A DNA stretch of 8,894 nt from Microcaldota archaeon (GTDB lineage: Archaea; Micrarchaeota; Micrarchaeia; Micrarchaeales; CABMGC01), in the NCBI GenBank assembly GCA_021851985.1, contig JAJZOS010000028.1, forward strand, positions 1 through 8,894, given 5' to 3'. The notes under the pieces were generated by a model. It was given only the letters and a program-made list of their open reading frames with translations. It was not told where the DNA came from and ran no database searches. Both the position numbers and the translations under genes were made by a program. The first letter of the stretch is position 1, and every line of letters starts with the position of its first letter. Below are positions 1 to 5,191 of this stretch, piece by piece.

Positions 1-207
1 TTATAGAAAAAGTATCTTGAAATGCTGATAATCTGTATTTACGGCGACAAATTCCGTGCCTTTTACTCCTGCTTTTATCAGCCTGTTTACTATATTGTTG
101 CCTCCCCCTCCGAAACCAGCCGTAACTATTTTTATCTGAGAAGATCCGAAGTCCTCGCCTCCGGTGCTATTCGTGTTCCCTAAAATCTCGTTTACCAAGT
201 CGCTCAT
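1..207 (-). CDS. ftsZ: FtsZ N-terminal fragment, truncated at window edge
   Basis: This is the start of a second tubulin-like cell-division GTPase. After about 24 polar, probably disordered residues the protein enters the first Rossmann strand (IKIVTAG), the T1 nucleotide loop (GFGGGGNN, about residues 31-38), and the strand and T2 loop ending in VAVNTD (about 53-58) followed by YQHF. That order is diagnostic of FtsZ. A stop codon (positions 1-3) then ends the frame at 68 residues, whereas FtsZ normally runs to about 350-400. The GGGTGTG and T7 motifs are therefore absent. The last residues (KILFL) do not resemble the family, so the stop comes from a real truncation, a frameshift in the CTTTTTC tract, or an assembly edge. 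The start is supported by AAAGGCGAT at 212-220 and a TATA-like box near 245-253. As written, this fragment could not bind GTP or polymerise normally. Confidence 0.8.
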   Translation of the reverse strand: MSDLVNEILGNTNSTGGEDFGSSQIKIVTAGFGGGGNNIVNRLIKAGVKGTEFVAVNTDYQHFKILFL

Positions 208-244
208 TCAAATCGCCTTTGAATAAAAAAATTTGTCACTCAAC

Positions 245-253
245 CTTTAAAAG
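245..253 (-). promoter_or_regulatory. TATA-like box of the FtsZ fragment
   Basis: On the minus strand this reads CTTTTAAAG. Its centre lies about 42 bases before the ATG at 207, so transcription would begin near 223. That leaves a leader of about 16 bases containing the ribosome-binding-like AAAGGCGAT (212-220). The spacing fits an archaeal TATA box about 26 bases from the start site. This is inferred from spacing and composition only. Confidence 0.45.
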
Positions 254-394
254 CTTTCTGTTTTTGCATGAGATAATAGTAGTTCTGCTTTTGGGGCGAC
301 GCCGCAATATCCGCATTTTCTTTAGCTTAATTTTGTGAATTGACGTTCTTAGATAAACAGGCCAAGCAGGCGCACGCAGAAAGGACATGGCGGC

Positions 395-1024
395 TCACTT
401 GCCACTTAATACCGAGGATATCCTGCCCGATTGATTCAACACCGCATAAAGCGAATAGTTTGCGTTTACTGCGTTATAGGTTATAACCCATGCATTATGC
501 ATGCTTGTATTTATGGGCAGGGTGCTATCGTTCAGCGTGTAATAGAATTTTGCCCCCACATGCGTATTATTGTACCCGTACTGATTTAAGTAGCCCATCA
601 TCGCGGGGTTTTTCTGCTCATATACTTCAGTTATTGCAACGGCAGGGTTGCCGACCACATACGATGATGAATATGCAGATCCAGATATGACGCAATTCCC
701 AACGTACTTGTTGTACAGGCTTGGAAGAAGAGTCATAGCAGGATAGTCAAATCCTTCTATAAGTAGTGTAGGGCATGCGCGTGTACTATTGGAAATTAAT
801 CTTACAACTACGTCCCAGCTGCCGCTTTCTATAGATGACGGGGTCACATTTATTATTTTTATTGACGAGTTAGGATTCTGCTGCTGCAGGTCTTTGATCA
901 CGTAGCCCTCGACAGTATTGGAGGTGAGCGCAGATTGGTTGAGGTGCTGAGAAAGCACGTATGCAATTCCGAATATTGCAATAAGCAGTATTGCAAATAC
1001 GGCTATCTTCGATATTAATTCCAT
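395..1024 (-). CDS. Membrane-anchored surface protein, unknown family
   Basis: I do not recognise this 209-residue protein. It begins with a short N-terminus and one hydrophobic segment (about residues 7-25, rich in Ile, Ala and Leu), which looks like an uncleaved signal anchor. The remainder would lie outside the cell. The outer part contains two cysteines (in TRACPT and GNCVIS) that could form a disulfide. It has about eight N-x-S/T sequons (NSS, NVT, NST, NNT, NDS, NTS, NYS, NQS), a density suggesting an N-glycosylated archaeal surface protein. The C-terminal part, with AWVITYN, NYSLYAV and then NQSGRI, faintly resembles a PepSY-type beta-hairpin ending; I treat this only as a hint. No ribosome binding site precedes the ATG, but a TATA-like box sits about 26 bases upstream, so the message is probably leaderless. 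The gene is separate from its neighbours. Confidence 0.75.
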   Translation of the reverse strand: MELISKIAVFAILLIAIFGIAYVLSQHLNQSALTSNTVEGYVIKDLQQQNPNSSIKIINVTPSSIESGSWDVVVRLISNSTRACPTLLIEGFDYPAMTLLPSLYNKYVGNCVISGSAYSSSYVVGNPAVAITEVYEQKNPAMMGYLNQYGYNNTHVGAKFYYTLNDSTLPINTSMHNAWVITYNAVNANYSLYAVLNQSGRISSVLSGK

Positions 1025-1045
1025 ATTTTAGATATGCATACTAAG

Positions 1046-1054
1046 AAATTTAAC
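1046..1054 (-). promoter_or_regulatory. TATA-like box, likely leaderless promoter
   Basis: The minus-strand sequence GTTAAATTT is centred about 26 bases before the ATG of the surface-protein gene (1022-1024). That spacing would put the transcription start at or next to the A of the ATG. No Shine-Dalgarno-like sequence lies between, which agrees with a leaderless message. Not tested. Confidence 0.45.
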
Positions 1055-1160
1055 TCTTATTAGATTAGATGCATATGTTCGCATTCTGTAAACTATACAA
1101 TAAACAGTTCAACGCGGATGCGGGCGGTGCGCTGGACATAATGAAAAGGCATCTCCAAAT

Positions 1161-1185
1161 CATGCTGCAGCGGGGCAGCAGCATG
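1161..1185. other. Hairpin with 8-bp perfect stem in non-coding gap
   Basis: CATGCTGC at 1161-1168 is complementary to GCAGCATG at 1178-1185, with a nine-base loop (AGCGGGGCA). It lies in the 291-base gap between the surface-protein gene and the 3' end of the carbamoyltransferase gene. No convincing gene occupies that gap. The hairpin could belong to the 3' untranslated region of the S8e-argF transcript or to a small RNA. The sequence shows the fold potential only. Confidence 0.35.
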
Positions 1186-1280
1186 GTGGTGGTTGGTGCT
1201 CTGGGCACACCAGGCAATATATCCTTGGAATTAACACAGCTGATGCAATGATGCCAATGGTTGAAACGAATCTTGAAACC

Positions 1281-1293
1281 GTGGGGAACCCAC
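1281..1293 (-). other. Short hairpin just downstream of the carbamoyltransferase gene
   Basis: GTGGG (1281-1285) and CCCAC (1289-1293) form a perfect five-base-pair stem around a three-base loop, 22 bases after the argF stop on the minus strand. It may mark the transcript's 3' end. Archaeal termination usually depends on T-rich tracts, and the minus strand has no clear T-run right after the stem, so a terminator role is weakly supported. Confidence 0.25.
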
Positions 1294-1315
1294 AGAATTT
1301 ATTTGTAGGGGGATG

Positions 1316-2221
1316 TCAGCGATCTATAGACAGATACAGCAGTATCGCCTTTGCAATCAGCATCTTGTTTTTTGCCTGCTCCCACACTATGCTCTTAGGG
1401 CCGTCAATAACATCTGCAGATATCTCTTCGCCGCGATGCGCAGGAAGGCAGTGCATTACTATAGCGTCGGAATTCGCCATGTCCACCGCATGTTGATTTA
1501 CCTGGTAGCCTGCAAATAGTTTTTTCCTTTCTTCGGCAATCTTTTCCTGGCCCATGCTTACGAAGGTATCAGTATATATTACGTCCACATTATCCATCCC
1601 TTCTTCGATTGAAGCCGTAACCTCGACATTGCCATATTCCCTGGCCTTGTTGAAGTAGGTGCTGTTAGGCAGATATCCGTTTGGGCCTATAAGTACCATG
1701 TTAGAACCTAATTTTGATGCAGTTATCATAAGCGAATTTGCAGTATTGCTGGCTATGTCGCCAACGAATGCAATCCTTATATTATGAAGGTTTTTCTTGT
1801 GCGCCTTTATAGTGTACATGTCAACCAATGCCTGCGTAGGGTGCTCCAGGTCAGTCAATGCATTTATTACAGGCACTGAAGAGCATTCGGCCAATTCGAT
1901 AAGATCGTCTTGATTATACATCCTTGCAGCTATAAAATCGGAATAGCTGCTCAATACTCTTGATGTATCGCCTACTGATTCCCCCCTGGAAAGGTGGGTA
2001 GTCTGCGCATCTATGTATACGGATTTGCCGCCCAGCTGTGCCATCGCTGCCTCAAACGACAGGCGTGTCCTCGTAGAAGGCTTCTCGAAAAGAAGTGAAA
2101 GAATGGAATTTTCTTTTATGGCAGTCTCCTCCTTATTCTCCTTCAAATTGTCAGCTATTTCGAATATCTTGTTAATCTGCTCCTTTGAAATGTCGTTGGA
2201 ACTTAGTATATTCAAAATCAA
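1316..2221 (-). CDS. argF: Ornithine carbamoyltransferase
   Basis: This cytoplasmic enzyme joins carbamoyl phosphate and L-ornithine to give citrulline; the same protein can run in reverse in arginine deiminase pathways. Family motifs appear in order: the carbamoyl-phosphate loop FEKPSTRTR (about residues 45-53), HPTQ (127-130), the ornithine loop D218 with SMG (222-224), and HCLPAHRGEE with the catalytic Cys about 258. The SMG loop distinguishes it from aspartate carbamoyltransferase. The length of 301 residues is normal for the family. The first possible start is TTG at 2219-2221, overlapping the previous stop in a TTGA arrangement. A second TTG at 2213-2215 gives 299 residues and sits six bases after GGTGG (2222-2226), so I consider it the better start. 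It is the third gene of the S8e cluster and is probably translationally coupled. No other arginine genes are visible in the window. Confidence 0.95.
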   Translation of the reverse strand: MILNILSSNDISKEQINKIFEIADNLKENKEETAIKENSILSLLFEKPSTRTRLSFEAAMAQLGGKSVYIDAQTTHLSRGESVGDTSRVLSSYSDFIAARMYNQDDLIELAECSSVPVINALTDLEHPTQALVDMYTIKAHKKNLHNIRIAFVGDIASNTANSLMITASKLGSNMVLIGPNGYLPNSTYFNKAREYGNVEVTASIEEGMDNVDVIYTDTFVSMGQEKIAEERKKLFAGYQVNQHAVDMANSDAIVMHCLPAHRGEEISADVIDGPKSIVWEQAKNKMLIAKAILLYLSIDR

Positions 2222-2619
2222 CCACCGAATATGGCGCCGAAACCCTGGTTTGCCCTGCTTTCTTCATCGTGTATTATCGCAATTATTTTATCTTCAGATT
2301 CCTTGCCTGACCGCTTCACAGTCTTGAACTCCTTTGAAAACCGCTCTTCTGCCAATTTAAGGAAATCTTCATTGGCCTTTAGATATAGATAGTATTTGTT
2401 CTTGTCCAAGCTGACCGAAAGACCATCCCTGACGCTGTATTCCTGCCTTGCAAATATAGTGTTGGCATATTTATCTCCAGCCAGGTTCTTGAGAGCAGCA
2501 TCGTCTAGTGTTTTATCTAAATACGGGTCGTATTCCAGCACCTTCTTGAGTGCAGGGTATTCCTCGTTATCGCATTCGTAAACGTGTTCAGGCATTTTGC
2601 TCATCCAGTAGTCTTGCAT
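2218..2619 (-). CDS. Unknown 133-residue protein with stalk-like C-terminal tail
   Basis: I do not recognise a family. The protein is small, acidic and probably mixed alpha/beta: an N-terminal region rich in Glu, Asp and Tyr, a central strand-rich part (SVSLDKNKYYLYLKA), and a helical, charged C-terminal third. It ends in a Gly/Phe tail (NQGFGAIFGG) that resembles the hydrophobic tail of archaeal ribosomal stalk protein aP1/L12. It has no signal peptide or membrane segment, so it should be cytoplasmic. The gene overlaps the S8e gene by about 32 bases if the first ATG (2619) is used. Starting at the ATG at 2593-2595 (MPEHVYECDN) would leave only an eight-base overlap and is equally plausible. 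Its stop overlaps the argF start region. Position between a ribosomal protein and argF implies one shared transcript and possibly a translation-related role; that role is inference. Confidence 0.8.
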   Translation of the reverse strand: MQDYWMSKMPEHVYECDNEEYPALKKVLEYDPYLDKTLDDAALKNLAGDKYANTIFARQEYSVRDGLSVSLDKNKYYLYLKANEDFLKLAEERFSKEFKTVKRSGKESEDKIIAIIHDEESRANQGFGAIFGG

Positions 2620-2995
2620 TAACAGTGCCTTCCCTGCCTGGCCTGTTGATGACCACGGCCTTGCCCATGTCCGTGTTTATTATCGTGCCTTTGGTTATTA
2701 TATTCTGCCTCGCGAAGTTTCGATTGTTCTTTGATTCAAGCACGCCTTTTATTGTAGCTTTTTTATACCCTTGCTTAGTGAGCAGATTTGCTATGCCGGC
2801 TTTTTTGAGCTTCATGGACACATTGCCGCCGCGGCGCCTGATAGGTGCAGCATCGTCCTTCTCAGCTAATTTCGTAGCAGAAAAATAGTTGCCTGCTTCG
2901 CTTCTGTGCCTGTCGCGGAACTTGATCTTTATTTTTCCATTGCCGCTGCTCTTTGTGCTTGAACCGGCGTGTACCTGCCTGCTAGATAAACTCAT
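2588..2995 (-). CDS. rps8e: Ribosomal protein S8e
   Basis: This is a small-subunit ribosomal protein found in archaea and eukaryotes but not bacteria. Diagnostic stretches are the early basic region (KIKIKFRDRHR), RRRGGNVSMKL around residues 53-63, NRNFARQNIITKGTII around 91-106, and GKAVVINRPGREGTVNARLL near the C-terminus, all matching the S8e core. At 135 residues it is slightly longer than typical archaeal S8e. The ATG at 2993-2995 is well supported by GAGGT at 3003-3007, seven bases upstream. It is the first gene of a three-gene minus-strand cluster with overlapping reading frames. It follows a 412-base intergenic region with a duplicated 12-bp element around a TATA-like stretch. High confidence in identity. 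Confidence 0.96.
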   Translation of the reverse strand: MSLSSRQVHAGSSTKSSGNGKIKIKFRDRHRSEAGNYFSATKLAEKDDAAPIRRRGGNVSMKLKKAGIANLLTKQGYKKATIKGVLESKNNRNFARQNIITKGTIINTDMGKAVVINRPGREGTVNARLLDEQNA

Positions 2996-3002
2996 TTAAA
3001 TT

Positions 3003-3007
3003 ACCTC
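3003..3007 (-). promoter_or_regulatory. Shine-Dalgarno site of S8e
   Basis: The minus strand reads GAGGT, a good match to the archaeal 16S rRNA 3' end. It lies seven bases before the ATG at 2995. This fixes the start of the S8e gene. Confidence 0.75.
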
Positions 3008-3033
3008 TATAGTATACGTATTATGTAGTATGA

Positions 3034-3045
3034 CGTGCAAACTGC
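3034..3045. repeat. 12-bp direct repeat, copy 1 (start-site proximal)
   Basis: The plus strand reads CGTGCAAACTGC, repeated exactly at 3067-3078. This copy lies about 39-50 bases upstream of the S8e ATG, close to where transcription would start if the AT-rich block 3052-3063 is the TATA region. It could be one half of a regulator binding site. Confidence 0.6.
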
Positions 3046-3051
3046 TTCGCG

Positions 3052-3063
3052 CATTAAAAAATT
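3052..3063 (-). promoter_or_regulatory. TATA-like stretch of the S8e operon
   Basis: On the minus strand the AT-rich block GAATTTTTTAAT lies between the two 12-bp repeats. A start site about 26 bases downstream (near 3030) would give a 35-base leader carrying the GAGGT site. It is an AT-rich match rather than a consensus TATA box, so confidence is limited. Confidence 0.35.
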
Positions 3064-3066
3064 CCG

Positions 3067-3078
3067 CGTGCAAACTGC
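3067..3078. repeat. 12-bp direct repeat, copy 2 (promoter distal)
   Basis: An exact second copy of CGTGCAAACTGC, 33 bases start to start from copy 1, or about three turns of DNA helix. Seen from the S8e gene, this copy is just upstream of the TATA-like block, where archaeal activators or the BRE-bound factor TFB would contact DNA. Confidence 0.6.
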
Positions 3079-3407
3079 AGAATTATATTAAAATAAAGAA
3101 ATATAATATTATGCCTTGACCATGTTTTAGAAAGTTGAATTCTTAAATACTTTTGTGCAGATAATAAATCTGTAGGGACTTTCTCTTTTCTTTCCTATTT
3201 GTAGCAGTAAAAAATTAGCTGTAAATGGGCCTGTTTTCAATAGGCCACCTTGCGTAGACTGCCTTTCAGGGGGACAATACTGGATATATTATTTCACCTT
3301 GGGTAGAATTGGTTTATAGGAGATTTGCGATAAACAGCATTGCGGCAGCTACCTATAGATTGAGAGAAGGGATAAATATCTAAATTTTAGTTATATACTG
3401 AAGATCA

Positions 3408-4007
3408 GTGATGCTTGTGGCGGACAATAGCAAATACAATAACAAAAAATTTGACCTTGATATAGTTTCAAGGGGCAGCATAGAGTTGTCAAATGAAGCC
3501 CATAAGCGCTATTTTAACCTATTTAGTAGGCAGAGGTCGCTTATAGACGAATTCAAAAAGAGGATATCGAATTCCAGCAACAAAGAGGAACTCTTAATGG
3601 CAAGGCACATTTATCGGGTGGGTGTTTTGTATGAATATAGCTTATGCATAGAAAATATCATAGCGTTAGCAGAAAAAGACCTTTCTGGTGGGGAAAAGGA
3701 AGAGAAAGCTAAAGCAGCTATAAAGAGGGATTATTCAGAGTATATTCATGACATATCGAATGCCAATCTCATTTGGAAAGAGGGATTATTAGGTATGATA
3801 AATAAGAGCGACAGTTATATACGCAATGCCATAAAACAGATCGACAGAATATACAATATAAGATTTGTCAGCACAACGTTGAGCAATAGGATGTTATCAA
3901 TGATGCTCTTAAGTTTCATAGACGAAACTAAGGTAATGAAAGAATTCGACGAAAAGCTCAAGATATTCATCGACAGGATGAACGTTAATCGCATATTTAG
4001 GGTATAG
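3408..4007 (+). CDS. Unknown helical protein, 199 residues
   Basis: I do not recognise this protein. It is strongly helical and charged, with amphipathic stretches at about 24-55, 58-90, 95-145 and 155-195, and a Gly-Gly break near 94-95. It has no transmembrane segment, signal peptide or metal-binding motif; the only cysteine is in EYSLCIE. The fold could be a helical bundle or partly coiled coil. The gene is AT-rich, with many AAT, ATA and AAA codons. Starts overlap: GTG at 3408, ATG at 3411 and GTG at 3417. No Shine-Dalgarno is evident, and TATA-like runs occur at 3371-3380 and 3391-3398, so a leaderless message is possible. I favour the ATG at 3411. It converges on ftsZ with a 23-base gap, so the two are not an operon. 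Confidence 0.75.
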   Translation: MMLVADNSKYNNKKFDLDIVSRGSIELSNEAHKRYFNLFSRQRSLIDEFKKRISNSSNKEELLMARHIYRVGVLYEYSLCIENIIALAEKDLSGGEKEEKAKAAIKRDYSEYIHDISNANLIWKEGLLGMINKSDSYIRNAIKQIDRIYNIRFVSTTLSNRMLSMMLLSFIDETKVMKEFDEKLKIFIDRMNVNRIFRV

Positions 4008-4030
4008 GATAGCGCTAGCATGTTGCGGCG

Positions 4031-5122
4031 TTATTTGCCATGCTTATTATTCTTTGTATCGAAGACCTCATCCAAGTCCAATTCCCTTATTTCTGCGATT
4101 CCTTTTTCTATGCCGCGCTCGCTATACTCCGGAAAGTCGACTCCGCTCACGACTATCATTATGCGAAGCGATTCCTTTTGCATGCCTTCTTCTATGCGGG
4201 CGCCCCATTTAAGCATTGCATCGGGGCTTATTCTGCTCGCCACCTCCTGAAATACGGATTCGGCTTCTCGCAGCGTCAAGCTTTCGCCGCCTATTATGTT
4301 TATCAGCGCCTTCTTTGCATTGCTTAAGTCAACGTCGAGCATAGGGCTTTTTATGGCATTCTCCAATGCAACTATTGCCCTGTTCTGCTCCATATTTGTA
4401 GCCATGCCTTCACCTGACCCTATGACGCCATAGCCTCCGTCCCTGAGTACCATCTTAAGATCTGCGAAGTCTATGTTGACCATGCCTGGCTTGGTCACCA
4501 TTTCGACTATGCCCTTTGTGGCGCTGGCCAGGACTTCATCAGATACCCTGAATGCCATGTTCAGCGGAAGGTCTGGAGCTATGCTTAGCAATTTGTCATT
4601 ATGTATTATTATTACAGTGTCAGCTACCTTCTTTAACCTAGAGAGCCCTTCAAGCGCATTCCTTACCCTTGTTTTTCCCTCGCTGGAAAAGGGCAGCGTA
4701 ACTATAGCTATTGTGAGCGCACCAATTTCCTTCGCTTCGTGAGCGATCGTGCTTACCGAGCCAGTACCTGTACCTCCGCCAAGGCCGCATGTCACAAATA
4801 CCAGATTTGCATCGCCAAGCACGTGCTTTATCTCGTCCTTGCTTTCTATAGCGGCTTCTTCGCCGACCTTTATGTCGCTGCCTGCGCCCAGGCCTTTGGT
4901 AATCTTTTTCCCAAGAAGCAGCTTGCGCTCAGCCGTAGTCTTTATTAGATGAGGTGCATCGGTATTCATCGCAACAAGGGTCGCGCCGTCTATGCCCAAT
5001 GCTGCGAGCCTTGTAATTGTGTTGCTGCCGCTGCCTCCCGTGCCTACAACATATATTTTCGGCTTTGCACTCTCTATAAATCTTAGAATATCCTCGTCGT
5101 CGATGCTTGAAGAAACAACCAT
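4031..5122 (-). CDS. ftsZ: Cell-division GTPase FtsZ
   Basis: This tubulin homologue polymerises with GTP into the division ring on the inner face of the membrane. All signatures are present: T1 loop GTGGSGSN (residues 27-34), T2 region AMNTD (51-55), KGLGAGSD (76-83), the tubulin signature GGGTGTGS (115-122), T5-T6 region (around 144-190), and the catalytic T7 loop NIDFAD (216-221). The T7 loop supplies the acidic residues that hydrolyse GTP in the neighbouring subunit. The C-terminal domain ends around 330, followed by a short tail with an acidic patch (RELDLDEVFD) and a basic end, a likely binding site for a membrane tether such as SepF. The length of 363 residues is normal. The ATG is supported by AAGGT at 5129-5133 and a TATA-like box at 5149-5157. 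The PD-(D/E)XK-like gene lies 69 bases upstream on the same strand. I cannot assign it to FtsZ1 or FtsZ2 by eye. Confidence 0.97.
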   Translation of the reverse strand: MVVSSSIDDEDILRFIESAKPKIYVVGTGGSGSNTITRLAALGIDGATLVAMNTDAPHLIKTTAERKLLLGKKITKGLGAGSDIKVGEEAAIESKDEIKHVLGDANLVFVTCGLGGGTGTGSVSTIAHEAKEIGALTIAIVTLPFSSEGKTRVRNALEGLSRLKKVADTVIIIHNDKLLSIAPDLPLNMAFRVSDEVLASATKGIVEMVTKPGMVNIDFADLKMVLRDGGYGVIGSGEGMATNMEQNRAIVALENAIKSPMLDVDLSNAKKALINIIGGESLTLREAESVFQEVASRISPDAMLKWGARIEEGMQKESLRIMIVVSGVDFPEYSERGIEKGIAEIRELDLDEVFDTKNNKHGK

Positions 5123-5148
5123 AAAATTACCTTTTTCGATGTCGCCTG

Positions 5149-5157
5149 ATTTATATT
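5149..5157 (-). promoter_or_regulatory. TATA-like box of ftsZ
   Basis: The minus strand reads AATATAAAT, centred about 31 bases before the ftsZ ATG. It lies in the 69-base gap after the upstream gene, so ftsZ may have its own promoter. The predicted leader would be very short. The AAGGT site at 5129-5133 would then lie partly outside that message, so it would matter mainly on a read-through transcript. Confidence 0.5.
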
Positions 5158-5191
5158 CCTTAAAAAAATCTAAAAAGATTGGTGAATTTAA

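Larger units (their letters stand above)
2996..3407. other. Divergent intergenic region, 412 bases, no gene seen
   Basis: This AT-rich region separates the minus-strand S8e operon from the plus-strand gene at 3408. It holds the S8e ribosome binding site, the 12-bp repeat pair and a TATA-like stretch. Farther out, a plus-strand TATA-like TTAAATAC (about 3143-3150) is followed by a small hairpin (CAGAT 3158-3162, ATCTG 3168-3172). Another stem, GGCCT (3228-3232) with AGGCC (3242-3246), lies downstream. I found no tRNA, no C/D-box pattern and no open frame of meaningful length. A small RNA from about 3172 is conceivable but unsupported. Confidence 0.5.

Noticed and set aside
208..394. Possible tRNA or small RNA in the 187-base gap (GGCGACGCC and other short stems)
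   Set aside because: No cloverleaf, no GGTTCRA-like T-arm and only a four-base stem with a one-base loop.
1069..1251. Plus-strand open frame of 60 codons in the gap after argF
   Set aside because: The composition is not protein-like, there is no ribosome binding site or promoter, and no motif is visible. It may be a chance frame across hairpin-forming DNA. An adjacent frame (1248-1496) is antisense to argF.
1261..1279. TTGAAAC repeated at 1261-1267 and 1273-1279
   Set aside because: Only two seven-base copies, with no further copies or spacer regularity. This is too short to be a CRISPR or regulatory array.
4010..4017. TAGCGCTA palindrome in the convergent gap before ftsZ
   Set aside because: An eight-base palindrome without a T-rich tail or loop is weak as a terminator and likely to occur by chance.
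4020..4952. Several plus-strand open frames opposite ftsZ
   Set aside because: They are antisense shadows of a complete, motif-rich ftsZ.
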